Shown here in pieces: positions 27,401 to 37,300 of a stretch of 64,000 bases of DNA; within the stretch, counting starts at the first letter, position 1; each line of letters begins with the position of its first letter. The stretch comes from CAIVAT01 sp037128705 (GTDB lineage: Bacteria; Bacteroidota; Bacteroidia; Bacteroidales; FEN-979): NCBI GenBank assembly GCA_037128705.1, contig JBAXVX010000008.1:1-64000 (forward strand), written 5' to 3'. Made by a program: the position numbers and the translations under genes. The notes beneath the pieces were generated by a model. The model saw only the letters and a list, made by a program, of their open reading frames with translations. It did no database searches and had not been told where the DNA came from.

Positions 27401-28738
27401 TTAGATTATGCCCTGGTCAAGCATGGCGTTGGCCACTTTAAGGAACCCAGCAACGTTGGCACCTTTTACATAGTTCACGTATCCATCCTTGTTCTTACCA
27501 TATTTCACACAGGCGGCATGGATGCTGCACATGATTTCATGCAAGCGTTCATCAACCTCTTTTATCGGCCAGCTCAGTTTCATGGAGTTCTGCGCCATTT
27601 CGAGTCCGGAAGTGGCAACACCTCCTGCATTTACGGCTTTACCGGGTGCAAAAAGGATTTTATTTTCAATGAACTGTTCAACAGCCTCAGGTGTGCTTGG
27701 CATATTTGCTCCTTCAGCAACACACATAACTCCGTTCTTGATCAGCGTGATGGCATCTTCCTTTCCGAGTTCGTTCTGGGTGGCACATGGCAGTGCAATA
27801 TCGCATTTCACTTCCCATGGACGCTTTCCCTGGTGAAATTGTGCATTGGGGAACTCATAGGAATATGGTTTAACAATATCCTGGTTTGAAGCCCTGAGTT
27901 CGAGCAGGTAGGCGATTTTCTCACCTGAAATACCATCCGGATCATAAATATAACCATCGGGACCGGAGATGGTGACAACCTTGGCACCAAGTTCTGTTGC
28001 TTTGATGGCAGCACCCCATGCCACATTCCCAAAGCCGGAGATGGCCACAATTTTACCCTTAAAGGTTTCGCCTTTGGTGGCAAGCATTTCCTTGGCAAAA
28101 TAGACTGCGCCAAATCCTGTTGCTTCCGGGCGGATCAGACTGCCACCCCAATTCAGACCCTTGCCGGTCAATACACCCGTGTTCTCACGGGCCAGTTTCC
28201 TGTACATCCCATACATAAAACCGATTTCACGGCCACCTACGCCAATATCCCCTGCAGGAACATCGGTTTCAGGACCAATAAGTTTCCAGAGTTCCAGCAT
28301 GAATGACTGGCAGAAACGCATGATCTCGGCATTTGATTTTCCTTTGGGATCAAAATCAGAACCGCCTTTTGCGCCGCCCATCGGCAAGGTGGTAAGACTG
28401 TTTTTGAAAATTTGTTCAAAACCCAAAAATTTCAGAATGCTGAGGTTTACGCTTGGGTGAAATCTCAATCCACCTTTATATGGGCCAATGGCGTTGTTGA
28501 ACTGAATCCGGTATCCCAGGTTTACCTGAACCTTGCCGCTGTCGTCGACCCAGCAAACCTTGAAGGTTAAAATACGGTCGGGCTCAACGATCCTGTCAAT
28601 GATGTTTGCCGATTCGAAATGAGGATTTTCATTGTATACCTCTTCGATTGATTCCAGTACTTCCCGAACTGCCTGGAGGTACTCATTTTCACCCGGATGC
28701 TTCTTCTCCAGGTCGTTCATGATTTTCTCTAAGTTCAT
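27401..28738 (-). CDS. gdhA: NADP-type glutamate dehydrogenase
   Basis: 445 residues, the standard size for the hexameric small-subunit (family I) enzyme. Converts 2-oxoglutarate, ammonium and NAD(P)H to glutamate in the cytoplasm. Key parts are visible: substrate site GPYKGGLRFHPSVN with its lysine, catalytic PMGGAKGGSDFDPKGKS, DVPAGDIGVGGREIG, and a Rossmann fold starting AISGFGNVAWGAA. The C end (VNYVKGANVAGFLKVANAM) is typical. The gene is monocistronic: it has its own promoter at 28818-28849 and a strong terminator right after its stop. Coenzyme choice (NADPH rather than NADH) is inferred from the family size class. Confidence 0.97.
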   Translation of the reverse strand: MNLEKIMNDLEKKHPGENEYLQAVREVLESIEEVYNENPHFESANIIDRIVEPDRILTFKVCWVDDSGKVQVNLGYRIQFNNAIGPYKGGLRFHPSVNLSILKFLGFEQIFKNSLTTLPMGGAKGGSDFDPKGKSNAEIMRFCQSFMLELWKLIGPETDVPAGDIGVGGREIGFMYGMYRKLARENTGVLTGKGLNWGGSLIRPEATGFGAVYFAKEMLATKGETFKGKIVAISGFGNVAWGAAIKATELGAKVVTISGPDGYIYDPDGISGEKIAYLLELRASNQDIVKPYSYEFPNAQFHQGKRPWEVKCDIALPCATQNELGKEDAITLIKNGVMCVAEGANMPSTPEAVEQFIENKILFAPGKAVNAGGVATSGLEMAQNSMKLSWPIKEVDERLHEIMCSIHAACVKYGKNKDGYVNYVKGANVAGFLKVANAMLDQGII

Positions 28739-28817
28739 TTTGATTCTGTTTTAATGATTAATGACCAGTTGTTATGTTATCGTTAAAATACTAACATTGT
28801 GAATAAAATAACAAACG

Positions 28818-28849
28818 CAAAATTACTGAGTTCAAACAGACTAACCAAA
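28818..28849 (-). promoter_or_regulatory. Bacteroidetes-type promoter of gdhA
   Basis: On the minus strand TTTG (28849-28846) is followed after 20 bp by TAATTTTG (28825-28818), matching the -33/-7 consensus with spacing one base longer than usual. The leader to the ATG at 28738 would be about 75 nt. Confidence 0.65.
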
Positions 28850-28872
28850 CAAAAACACATAATTATTTTTGT

Positions 28873-29520
28873 TCATTTTTTAAGTTTCTCAATCAGCTTG
28901 CCATTTTGATACCTGTTGATGGATTCAACCCTGCCGTCGGGTTTGTAAAACACCTCATCCCCATCTTTTTGATTTTCTGTATAATGCGCTATTTGGCTGG
29001 TTGCCCCATTTGGGTAAAATGCTTTCTGAATGCCATTTCCCCCGCTGAATTGTCCCTCTCCGATCACCATGCCATCCGCGCTGTAGTAAAGCCAGATTCC
29101 TTGATGGTTCCCGCCGATATACTGACCTTCGAGCCGCATCAGTTTATTGGGATAATATTCCACGTAACGTCCATGTAATTTGTCTTCCTTGTAGAATGCT
29201 TCTGATTCAAGATGCCCGACCTTGTCATAGGTTCTTACAAGGCCATCCAGTTTACCATCTTTGAAATTCTGCTCCACCTGGAGCATCCCGGATCCAAAGT
29301 AACTTTTAAGTGTTCCTTCAAGTTTATTGTTCCTGTAGGTACAAGTCGTTTGAATATTGCCACTCGCATACCAGTAACTGGCAACTCCTTCGTAATTCCC
29401 CCCCCTGGTTGAAATTTCGGATTTTTTATTTCCGTTTGGCCAGTATTCTGTTTTGACCTGCGAACAACCTGAGGCGAAGATAAGTACAGACAGCAGGACA
29501 CCAAGATGCAAACGATTCAT
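28873..29520 (-). CDS. Lipoprotein with MORN-variant repeats (YwqK-like)
   Basis: 215 residues. An N-terminal lipoprotein signal ends with the lipobox FASGC (Cys19). The rest consists of about eight short repeats of the MORN-variant type, each with an aromatic-x-x-G or YxxNGxx turn (EYWPNGNKK, YWYASGNI, YYPNKLMR, YYSADGMV, FYPNGATS, FYKPDGRV), which form a single-layer beta sheet. Proteins of this kind are common in Bacteroidetes and their role is unclear; the family link to toxin antidotes is only by name. It starts 3 bp after the stop of the MarC-like gene and ends the rpsP operon. It should sit on the inner or outer membrane. Confidence 0.85.
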   Translation of the reverse strand: MNRLHLGVLLSVLIFASGCSQVKTEYWPNGNKKSEISTRGGNYEGVASYWYASGNIQTTCTYRNNKLEGTLKSYFGSGMLQVEQNFKDGKLDGLVRTYDKVGHLESEAFYKEDKLHGRYVEYYPNKLMRLEGQYIGGNHQGIWLYYSADGMVIGEGQFSGGNGIQKAFYPNGATSQIAHYTENQKDGDEVFYKPDGRVESINRYQNGKLIEKLKK

Positions 29521-29523
29521 AGT

Positions 29524-30174
29524 CTATTGGTTGAATATATCAACAGTGCCTTCTATCCCGTTTATCATCATCTGAACCGCGATTACAGCCAGGATCAGTC
29601 CCATGATCCGTGAAACGACTTTCAGCAGGCTCGGATTTATTTTCGCGGCAATGACCCTGGAGGAGACAAACAGGAAGTAGGTGATCAGGCACATCACCCC
29701 AAAAATGACGACCACCATGATCACGTTGGTGATCGATTTTTCAACCCCGACAAAATTCATGGCGGTAGAGATGGTCCCGGGGCCTGCCAGGAGCGGGATT
29801 CCCAATGGAGAAATGGCCATGTCGTGGGCAACCTTCTCCATCTGTTCCCGTTCATCTGGAGATTGGGCGTGGATTGGATTCTCTTTCGCGTTGAGCATCT
29901 GAAACCCAATGATGAAGACAATGATGCCCCCTGCAATCTGAAAGGCGGGGAGCGTAATTCCAAACATGCGGAAAATAATATGTCCGAAGACACTGAAAAT
30001 GGCGATGATGATAAAGGCGACTGTGGTGGCCCTGAGGGCGACTTTGTTCTGCGTTTTTTTATCAAAATCCTGCACCATACCCAGGAAAACAGGCAGGTTC
30101 CCGATGGGGTTCAGCATGGCAAAAAAGCCCATAAACACGGTGATCCCATGCAGGTAAAGGTCGTACATTTTCAT
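29524..30174 (-). CDS. MarC family integral membrane protein (UPF0056)
   Basis: 216 residues with six predicted membrane helices. The family pattern is clear: an N-terminal AMLNPIGNLPVFLGM, a central GIPLLAGPGTISTAMNF and a last SRIMGLILAVIAVQMMINGI. Despite its name, MarC is not needed for multiple antibiotic resistance and its transport role is undefined. Its start codon overlaps the stop of the upstream peptidase C26 gene by 4 bp (ATGA), so the two are translationally coupled. It is gene five of the rpsP-led operon. Location: inner membrane. Confidence 0.95.
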   Translation of the reverse strand: MKMYDLYLHGITVFMGFFAMLNPIGNLPVFLGMVQDFDKKTQNKVALRATTVAFIIIAIFSVFGHIIFRMFGITLPAFQIAGGIIVFIIGFQMLNAKENPIHAQSPDEREQMEKVAHDMAISPLGIPLLAGPGTISTAMNFVGVEKSITNVIMVVVIFGVMCLITYFLFVSSRVIAAKINPSLLKVVSRIMGLILAVIAVQMMINGIEGTVDIFNQ

Positions 30175-30983
30175 TTTGATTGGGTTTTTTTGGAAAGAGT
30201 TGAGAATAGGATTGATTGCCTGATAAATTCATCTGCCAGAGGACCGGAGAGCGGGTTGCTTTTCTCCATACGTTCAGGATGCCACTGGACGCCCATCAGG
30301 AACGATTTCCCTTCAGGATGCTCCCATTCAAAACCCTCGATCAGGTCGTCGTTTGCATGGGCATTGACCGTGAGCAGGGGCGAAAGTTGTTCAATGGCCT
30401 GATGATGGTTTGTCGTGACAGCAGCGGAATCGCATCTGGAAAGAGAGGCCAGCAGGGAATTCTGTTTAATGATCACATTATGAAAGCAATGAAGATAATC
30501 ATCACATTGGTGAACGATTTTTGACGGATAATCTTTGGGGATATCGATGATAAGCTTTCCTCCCAGGTAGACATTCAGAATCTGGTGACCCCGGCAAATT
30601 CCAAAAACCGGCATTTTAAGCTCCAGGGCTTTTGCGATCAGCGCAATGTCAAGACTATCGCGGCGCTGGTTCATTTCAGTGCACCTGGCTGTGTCGGATT
30701 CCTTCCCGTACCAGGCGGGATAAACATCCTCACCGCCTGTCAGCAGCAATCCGCCGCATTCACTGAGTGCCATGACTGCTGAATCAATTGGCAAAGCGTA
30801 CAGGTTAATCAGGATCAGCGTCGAATCTGACTGTTTCAGCCAATGTTCATAATTGGGAGATGTTTTTGAAATTCCGATTTTAACTGGAATTGTACGTGTG
30901 CAACCCAGGGTAATTAAAATAAATCCAGCCAGGAGGAGTACCAGCGGGGGTACTCCATTTTTTGTATGAAGGTGAATTCCCAT
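30171..30983 (-). CDS. Class I glutamine amidotransferase-like hydrolase (peptidase C26, PuuD-like), lipoprotein
   Basis: 270 residues from the ATG at 30983. A longer frame starts at 31004, but a TACATTTG element (31009-31002) lies over that start. The catalytic triad of class I amidotransferases is visible: Cys in FGICRGHQ, and His-Pro-Glu in GVQWHPER. The early LLLTGGEDVYPAWYG loop is typical of the gamma-glutamyl-GABA hydrolase group. Unusually, residues 10-30 form a lipoprotein signal with lipobox ITLGC, so it is exported and lipid-anchored, unlike cytoplasmic PuuD. It may cleave gamma-glutamyl amides in the envelope; the substrate is not known. Overlaps marC by 4 bp. Confidence 0.85.
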   Translation of the reverse strand: MGIHLHTKNGVPPLVLLLAGFILITLGCTRTIPVKIGISKTSPNYEHWLKQSDSTLILINLYALPIDSAVMALSECGGLLLTGGEDVYPAWYGKESDTARCTEMNQRRDSLDIALIAKALELKMPVFGICRGHQILNVYLGGKLIIDIPKDYPSKIVHQCDDYLHCFHNVIIKQNSLLASLSRCDSAAVTTNHHQAIEQLSPLLTVNAHANDDLIEGFEWEHPEGKSFLMGVQWHPERMEKSNPLSGPLADEFIRQSILFSTLSKKTQSK

Positions 30984-31001
30984 AGATTTAATTTGTAATA
31001 G

Positions 31002-31009
31002 CAAATGTA
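31002..31009 (-). promoter_or_regulatory. Possible internal -7 element in the rpsP operon
   Basis: TACATTTG on the minus strand fits TAnnTTTG. It would start a transcript near 30995, just before the ATG at 30983. No -33 box is seen, so it may be chance in an AT-rich gap of 30 bp. Confidence 0.3.
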
Positions 31010-31013
31010 AAAA

Positions 31014-31715
31014 TTAAAACTTGTGAAATGCACTTGTCAGGGTAAAATATGCAGCTGAATATTTTCCTGCTGGATCAAGAATGGTAAGTTCAGCTTCGTT
31101 GGTTTGTGCTTTTTCATTTCGCGAAAACTCCATCAGGATCCTGGTGCAGGGCGCGTCAGGTTTTGGATATACAATCATCCGGGTCAACAGATGGAGGTGG
31201 GTTTCTTTGCAAAGAAAAATAAATCTTCCGGCCGGTTCAGGTGGCAGGATGATGGCCAGCCGGCCTTGCTTCGACAATAATATCTGTACATCTTCTGCCA
31301 ATGATTCGAGGGAGAGCGTTACATCATGGCGCGTAACATTTTTCCTGTTTGATGGCGATTTGAGCGAATTTGAAAAGTAGGGGGGATTGGTAATGATGAA
31401 ATCATAGTCACCGGCATTCAGGGTTGCAAAATCGTGAAGTGAACTGTGAATGGCGGTTAGCCTGTTACTCCACGGGCTTTGTTCAAAATTACTGCTTGCT
31501 TCAGCAACTGAAGGAAAATCCGGATCTATGGCATCAATGGGGGAGGATGAATGCTGGGCCATCATCAGGGTTAATACGCCGCAGCCGGTTCCAATATCCA
31601 GAATCCTGCCTGTTTGAGGCGGACGTGCCCAGGCTCCAAGCACCATGGAGTCGGTGCCGACACGCATGGTGCTTTTTTCATCTTCGACCAGAAATTGCCG
31701 GAAGCGGAATGCCAT
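31014..31715 (-). CDS. trmN6: tRNA1(Val) (adenine37-N6)-methyltransferase
   Basis: 233 residues. Uses S-adenosylmethionine to methylate N6 of A37 in tRNA-Val. The N end FRFRQFLVEDEKSTMRVGTDSMVLGAW and the SAM loop RILDIGTGCGVLTLMMAQ are those of the YfiC/TrmN6 family, and the catalytic motif of N6-adenine methyltransferases, NPPY, is present in DFIITNPPYFSNS. It lies 7 bp after rimM and 30 bp before the amidotransferase-like gene in an operon otherwise concerned with the ribosome. Length and motif order leave little doubt. Confidence 0.93.
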   Translation of the reverse strand: MAFRFRQFLVEDEKSTMRVGTDSMVLGAWARPPQTGRILDIGTGCGVLTLMMAQHSSSPIDAIDPDFPSVAEASSNFEQSPWSNRLTAIHSSLHDFATLNAGDYDFIITNPPYFSNSLKSPSNRKNVTRHDVTLSLESLAEDVQILLSKQGRLAIILPPEPAGRFIFLCKETHLHLLTRMIVYPKPDAPCTRILMEFSRNEKAQTNEAELTILDPAGKYSAAYFTLTSAFHKF

Positions 31716-31722
31716 CGTTCGA

Positions 31723-32247
31723 TCAGAGGTAAATTTCTATCAATCCCTCAGGCGCTTTGATCAGGAGCAGCTTTTTCTTTTTGTCAACCTTTTGAATTAC
31801 CTCATCAACAACGGGGATCAGGATCTCTTTTTCCCCAAAGCGGATCTGGAACAGGGACTGGTGCGGCAGATCTAGCACATCTTCGATCACGCCAATATCA
31901 CCATGTTTGTGATCCGTTACGCGAAACCCGATAATTTCATGGTAATAGAACTGGTTGCCTTTCAGCGGGGGAAGTTCAGTGATGGGCATAAACATTTCCA
32001 GTCCGGCCAGGCTTTCTGCATCTTCAATGGTTTCAAAGTCCTGGAACTGGATCAGCGCCTTTTGGTTGTGTTTTAAATCCAGGGTTGCAATAAAAAAAGG
32101 AATCCGTTCACCATGCAAATCGAGGTAAACGGATTCCAGATCAAGGTACTTTTCAGGATCATCCACATCCAGGTGAACCATCACCTGCCCTTTATTACCA
32201 TGCGTTTTAAGGATCTTTCCCAGGTAATAAAAGTCATCCTTATTCAT
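31723..32247 (-). CDS. rimM: 16S rRNA processing / ribosome maturation factor RimM
   Basis: 174 residues. Assists late assembly of the 30S subunit head by binding S19. The N-terminal RimM barrel starts YYLGKILKTHGNKGQVMVHLD, and the PRC-barrel half starts near YHEIIGFRVTD and includes LDLPHQSLFQI and EILIPVVDEVIQKVD. Order rpsP-rimM with a 35-bp gap is the common bacterial arrangement; here trmN6 takes the place of the more usual trmD. Confidence 0.96.
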   Translation of the reverse strand: MNKDDFYYLGKILKTHGNKGQVMVHLDVDDPEKYLDLESVYLDLHGERIPFFIATLDLKHNQKALIQFQDFETIEDAESLAGLEMFMPITELPPLKGNQFYYHEIIGFRVTDHKHGDIGVIEDVLDLPHQSLFQIRFGEKEILIPVVDEVIQKVDKKKKLLLIKAPEGLIEIYL

Positions 32248-32282
32248 AAGGATTGTGTTTGAATGAACGCACTGTTTACTGA

Positions 32283-32888
32283 CTATTCGGCTTCGGGAGC
32301 GGTTTCAGCAGCTTCAGGGTTAACTTCAGCGGCTGCGGCTTCTTCAGCTTTTGCAGCAAGAATGGCTTCGGCAGCTGCTTTTGCTGCTTCATTGGCTTCG
32401 GTTGCCTTGGCAACTTCATCCAGGTGGATTTTATTCAGTTTTTTGGCAATGGCTTCGGCTTTGGCCTCATTGACCTTCACCTCGTCTGCCAGCATTTTTT
32501 TGCGGGATTCCTTTACACTCAGATCCTGTTCGTTTTTCTTACTGGAGATCTTGAGGTTTTTTTCATCGAGCCAGGTCTGGAATTTGGCATCAGCCTGTTC
32601 CATGGTCATGGCACCTTTGGCGACGCCTTTCAAAAGATGGTTTTTAAACATGACACCCTTGTAAGCCAGAATGGCTTTCACGGTATCAGTCGGTTGAGCA
32701 CCTTTCTTCAGCCAGTCAAGGGCCTTATCGAATTCGAGCTCAATTTCCGCGGGTTTTGCGATGGGATTATAGATGCCAATTCGTTCTATGAACTTTCCGT
32801 CACGTGGTGCACGACCATCCGCAATAACAATGTGGTAAAAAGCTTGTCCCTTTTTACCTCTTCTCTGTAATCTGATTTTTGTTGGCAT
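32283..32888 (-). CDS. rpsP: 30S ribosomal protein S16 with long C-terminal extension
   Basis: 201 residues. The first 80 are the S16 core (MPTKIRLQRRGKKGQAFYHIV, DGRAPRDGKFIERIGIYNP). The rest is a charged Ala/Glu/Lys extension (many EA, AA and KA steps), about 120 residues longer than E. coli S16 and typical of Bacteroidetes. It begins the operon rpsP-rimM-trmN6-C26 peptidase-marC-MORN lipoprotein. The tail is probably solvent-exposed on the 30S body; its role is not known. Confidence 0.97.
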   Translation of the reverse strand: MPTKIRLQRRGKKGQAFYHIVIADGRAPRDGKFIERIGIYNPIAKPAEIELEFDKALDWLKKGAQPTDTVKAILAYKGVMFKNHLLKGVAKGAMTMEQADAKFQTWLDEKNLKISSKKNEQDLSVKESRKKMLADEVKVNEAKAEAIAKKLNKIHLDEVAKATEANEAAKAAAEAILAAKAEEAAAAEVNPEAAETAPEAE

Positions 32889-32980
32889 TTGTTAAATGGT
32901 TGATTGATTGAAATATTGATTATATAAATTAAGGGGTGCAAAATTCGTCATTTATTTTGAAATAAGCAATAAAAATTATG

Positions 32981-33601
32981 TTACTTCCCGAACTTGATGA
33001 ATTTATCGCTCTTGGTACTGCAAAACGAGCAGGATGCCTCGGGTTTTGCTACATCGTAGGTGTTTCCGCACTTTGGGCAAACCCAGTAAACCTTTGAAAG
33101 GCTTTCGGTCTTTTTATTGTCCAGGGCGTTGAGGGCATTCTGATACATGATCTGATGTTTTTTCTCGGTATCCATGGCCCAGCGGAATGATTTGGATGCC
33201 GCCGCGACATCTTCGGTCTTTGCTGCAGCGATGAAATCAGGATACATTTTGGTCATCTCGTAAGTTTCACCTTCAATGGCAGACTGGAGGTTTTCCCTGG
33301 TGGTTTTTACCGTGAATTCAGGTTTCACAGGATCCATTTTCAAACCCATTTTTTCCAGTACAGTCTTGTGATTGGCTGCATGAATGGCCTCGGCGCGCGA
33401 AGTTGCCTCGAACATAGTAGCGATCTGGGGGAGATTCTCCTTTTTTGCCTGTTCGGCAAATGCTGCATATTTTGCACTGGCAGTGGATTCGCCTTTAAAG
33501 CCTGCTTTCAGGTTTTCGATGGTTTTATCGGCTCCGCCGGCAAATGCCAGCAAGCCGGAAAAGATCATCAGGGTGATCCCGGAAAAGATTGTTTTTTTCA
33601 T
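32981..33601 (-). CDS. Exported rubrerythrin
   Basis: 206 residues. Rubrerythrins reduce hydrogen peroxide with a diiron site fed by a rubredoxin-type iron. The four-helix domain has the ligands in ENLKAGFKGESTASAKY, a later ATSRAEAIHAANH and the second pair in IEGETYEM and DTEKKHQIMY. The C-terminal rubredoxin knot is CPKCGNTYD and CSFC. What is odd is the N end: MKKTIFSGITLMIFSGLLAFAGG is a good Sec signal peptide, so the protein should work in the periplasm. Rubrerythrin is normally cytoplasmic. A block of 7- and 8-bp repeats stands upstream between it and the DUF2231 gene. Confidence 0.92.
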   Translation of the reverse strand: MKKTIFSGITLMIFSGLLAFAGGADKTIENLKAGFKGESTASAKYAAFAEQAKKENLPQIATMFEATSRAEAIHAANHKTVLEKMGLKMDPVKPEFTVKTTRENLQSAIEGETYEMTKMYPDFIAAAKTEDVAAASKSFRWAMDTEKKHQIMYQNALNALDNKKTESLSKVYWVCPKCGNTYDVAKPEASCSFCSTKSDKFIKFGK

Positions 33602-33630
33602 GGTTTCTTTGAGGTTAAGGGTTAATTAAA

Positions 33631-33762
33631 GGGTGAAAAGGTGACAAGGTAACAGGGTGACAAGGTAACAGGGTGACAAGGGAACAGGGTGACAGGGTAA
33701 CAGGGTGACAAGGTAATGAAGTCACTCGTCATTCGTCGTTTGTCATTCGTCATTCGTCATTC
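33631..33762. repeat. Intergenic 8-bp and 7-bp tandem repeat block
   Basis: Eleven octamers of type (A/G)GGT(G/A)ACA fill 33631-33718, then six heptamers of type GTCATTC fill 33721-33762. The block occupies most of the 169-bp gap between the rubrerythrin start and the DUF2231 stop. The octamer is the reverse complement of the one at 51175-51278, and the heptamer family recurs at 43418 and 51053. Confidence 0.95.
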
Positions 33763-33770
33763 ATAATTTC

Positions 33771-34199
33771 TTACAGTCCGATCATATATTCGAGTACAAG
33801 GGTTCCTCCCAGGTAGCCGGTAATGGATACAAAAACAAACGAGATGAAGAAGAGCCCAAGGGAAATGTATTTCATGGCGGATGATTCTTTCTTCAGGTAA
33901 ACAACCACGATCCTGAACAGGGTGGCGATAATAATTGAAACAAGGGCGAAGGTGGCAAAAAGCTCGTGTTTGTCACGCATCAATCCTGCTTCACCTTCCA
34001 TGGGACTGGTGAGGAAATACCCGGTTCCAAAGGCTACCACCGCGCCGGCCATTCCAAGGATCTCGAGCCAATAACCTGCAGTGGATAACCATGACTGATT
34101 TTTGATCCATAACGATAACAGATCAAACAAAAAACCAACGGAAATAATGGCGATGGGGAAATGCACCAGCATGGGATGCAAATGGTCTGTATTGAACAT
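33771..34199 (-). CDS. DUF2231 membrane protein
   Basis: 142 residues with four membrane helices. The start HLHPMLVHFPIAIISVGFLFD, with its two close histidines, is the conserved DUF2231 motif and could bind heme or a metal at the membrane face. A second helix (WLEILGMAGAVVAFGTGYFL) and a His in RDKHELFATFAL fit the family. Function is not established; related proteins occur near redox genes. It lies between a repeat block and dnaE, divergent from dnaE by 131 bp. Confidence 0.9.
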   Translation of the reverse strand: MFNTDHLHPMLVHFPIAIISVGFLFDLLSLWIKNQSWLSTAGYWLEILGMAGAVVAFGTGYFLTSPMEGEAGLMRDKHELFATFALVSIIIATLFRIVVVYLKKESSAMKYISLGLFFISFVFVSITGYLGGTLVLEYMIGL

Positions 34200-34330
34200 A
34201 CCCTTATATTTTTATAACAACAAATATACAATAAATTTCCGGGGAAAGTAATTTATCAACAAAATGGTTTTGAGGTATTTTTTAAAATAATTTTACGCCC
34301 TGATACATCACGATTTATTTCCCCTACGCC

Positions 34331-37300
34331 ATGACAGATTTCGTTCACTTGCACGTACATACGCAGTATTCTATATTAGATGGAGCCTGTCGCATCAAAG
34401 ATATGGTTGCCAAAGCGGTCGCGCAGGGAATGAAAGGAGGGGCGGTTACGGATCACGGAAATTTGTTTGGCATAAAGGAGTTTTCAGAGGTTGCATCGAA
34501 GCAAAAGGAATTTAAGCCCATCTTCGGATGTGAAACCTATGTTGCCAGGAGAAGCCGCCATGACAAAACGGAGATGGTCGACCGTAAAGGAGATCACCTG
34601 ATCCTGCTGGCAAAAAATGAGACTGGTTACAAGAACCTGCTTAAACTCATATCCTTTTCATGGACCGAGGGCCATTATTATAAACCAAGGATTGACAAAG
34701 AGTTGCTTGCTAAATATCACGAAGGGCTGATCGTATCTTCCGCATGTCTGGCAGGCGAGATCCCGCGTGCCATTCAGAAAGGGAATGTGGACAGGGCTGA
34801 ACAGGTGATTTCTGAATATAAGGCGCTTTTCGGCGCAGACTTTTACCTTGAGCTGATGCGGCATAAGGCGACCGATCCGACGCGTGATGCCGAGGTATAC
34901 AAGAGACAGAAGGCTGTTGAGGAGGATGTGATCAAACTGGCCCGGAAAATGAATGTTAAATTGCTGGCAACCAATGACGTTCATTTTCTGAATGAAGCAG
35001 ATGCCGATGCCCACGATCGACTTTTGTGCATCAACACCGGCAAGTTTACCGACGATGCCGACAGGATGCGCTACACAGGCCAGGAGTGGTATAAAACCCG
35101 GGAGGAGATGAATGAACTCTTCGCTGATATTCCTGAGGCACTGGAGAACACGATCGAGGTCCTTGACAAGGTCGAATTCTACAGCCTGAACAGGGATCCG
35201 ATCATGCCCGATTTTCCCTTGCCGGAAGGATTTACCGATCCCGATGAATACCTTCGGCACCTCACTTATGAAGGCGCAAACCGGCGGTATAAGGAAATTA
35301 CACCTGAGCTCACCGAAAGAATTGACTTTGAACTGGCAACCATAAAAAAGATGGGTTACCCGGGATACTTCCTCATAGTCCAGGATTTTTTAAATGCTGC
35401 CCGTGAAATGGGGGTTTCGGTGGGCCCCGGACGTGGTTCTGCTGCAGGGTCGGTGGTGGCCTTCTGTACCCGGATCACGGATGTGGATCCTTTGCGGTTT
35501 GACCTGCTTTTTGAACGTTTTTTAAATCCCGACCGTGTTTCGATGCCGGATATCGACATCGATTTCGATGAAGATGGTCGCGACCGGGTACTCAAATGGG
35601 TTGTGAATAAATATGGCAGGGACAAGGTCGCCCAGGTAATCACCTTTGGAACCATGGCAGCCAAAGGTGCCATCCGTGATGTGGGACGGGTGCAGCGCCT
35701 GCCGCTTGACGAGGTAAGCCGTCTTACGAAGCTGGTCCCAAACCGGCCGGGAATCACCTTGAAAAGTGCGTATGAGGAGGTCCCTGAATTAAAGGCAGCA
35801 AGGTCATCTTCCAACAAATTGATTGCCGAAACCCTCCGGTTTGCTGAAAGCCTTGAAGGGTCGGTTCGCCAGACCGGAATCCATGCTTGCGGCATTATCA
35901 TAAGCCGCGACGACCTCATGGAATATATCCCGGTTACGACATCCAAGGAATCGGAATTGCTTATCACCCAGTTTGACGGCGATTATATTGAGAAGGTGGG
36001 CATGCTTAAAATGGATTTTCTCGGGCTGAAAACCCTGGCCATCATTAAGGATGCGGTTCAGAATATCCGCAACACGCACGGCGTTGAGATTGATTCTGAA
36101 AATTTGTCGTTCGATGATGCAAAGACCTATGAGCTTTTCAGCATGGGGAAAACGACCGGCATCTTCCAGTTTGAGTCGGATGGAATGAAGAAATACCTGC
36201 GCGACCTGAAACCCAATAAAATAGAGGATCTCATCGCCATGAATGCACTTTACAGGCCGGGACCCATGGATTATATCCCAAGCTTTATCGCCCGCAAGCA
36301 TGGTAAGGAAAAAATTGTCTACGATATTCCCGTGATGGACAAATACCTGAAGGACACCTATGGCATTGCCGTGTATCAGGAACAGGTGATGTTGTTATCC
36401 CAGGAGTTGGCCGGGTTCACCAAGGGGCAGGCAGATTCCTTGCGAAAAGCCATGGGGAAGAAGATCGAATCGATGATGGTCGACCTTAAACCTAAATTTT
36501 TCGCCGGATGCAAAAATAACGGGCATGATGAGGCCGTGGTCACTAAAATATGGAAAGACTGGGAATCCTTTGCGAATTATGCCTTCAATAAGTCACATTC
36601 CACTTGTTACGCCTATGTAGCCTATCGCATGGCCTACCTGAAGGCACACTTTCCCGCTGAATTTATGGCGGCCGTGCTGAGCCGTAACCTGAATGAACTC
36701 AAAGAGATCACACTTTACCTGGACGAATGCAAAAGGATGCACATTCCGGTTTTAGGTCCTGATGTAAATGAAAGTTCCACTGCCTTTGTGGCGAACAGGA
36801 AAGGGGAGATCCGGTTTGGCATGGCCGGGATTAAAAATGTGGGGGAGGCTGCGGTGAAAAGTATCGAAGCCGGGCGTATTGAAAATGGCCCTTACACGAA
36901 TATTTTCGACATGACCCGCAGGATCAATCCCCATTCAGTCAATAAACGTTGCATGGAGTCCCTTGCCAAGGCGGGCGCTTTTGATTGTTTTGAAAATACC
37001 CACCGCGCCCAGTATTTTTTCCAGGAGAACAGCGATGACATGATTTTCCTTGAGAAGATCATCCGGCATGCGACCGATTATCATGCCCGCAAGGATTCGA
37101 TGCAACAGTCGTTGTTCGGAGAAGCGGAAGATATCCAGCTTAAAGAGCTTTCGTTGCCCGAATGCAGGCCCTGGTCGAAACTGGAGCAGCTGAAATTCGA
37201 AAAAGATGTTACCGGGTTTTACATGAGCGGACATCCCCTCGATGATTACCAATTTGAGATAAACCAATTTTGCAATGTTACCATTGAGGATCTGAAGCAG

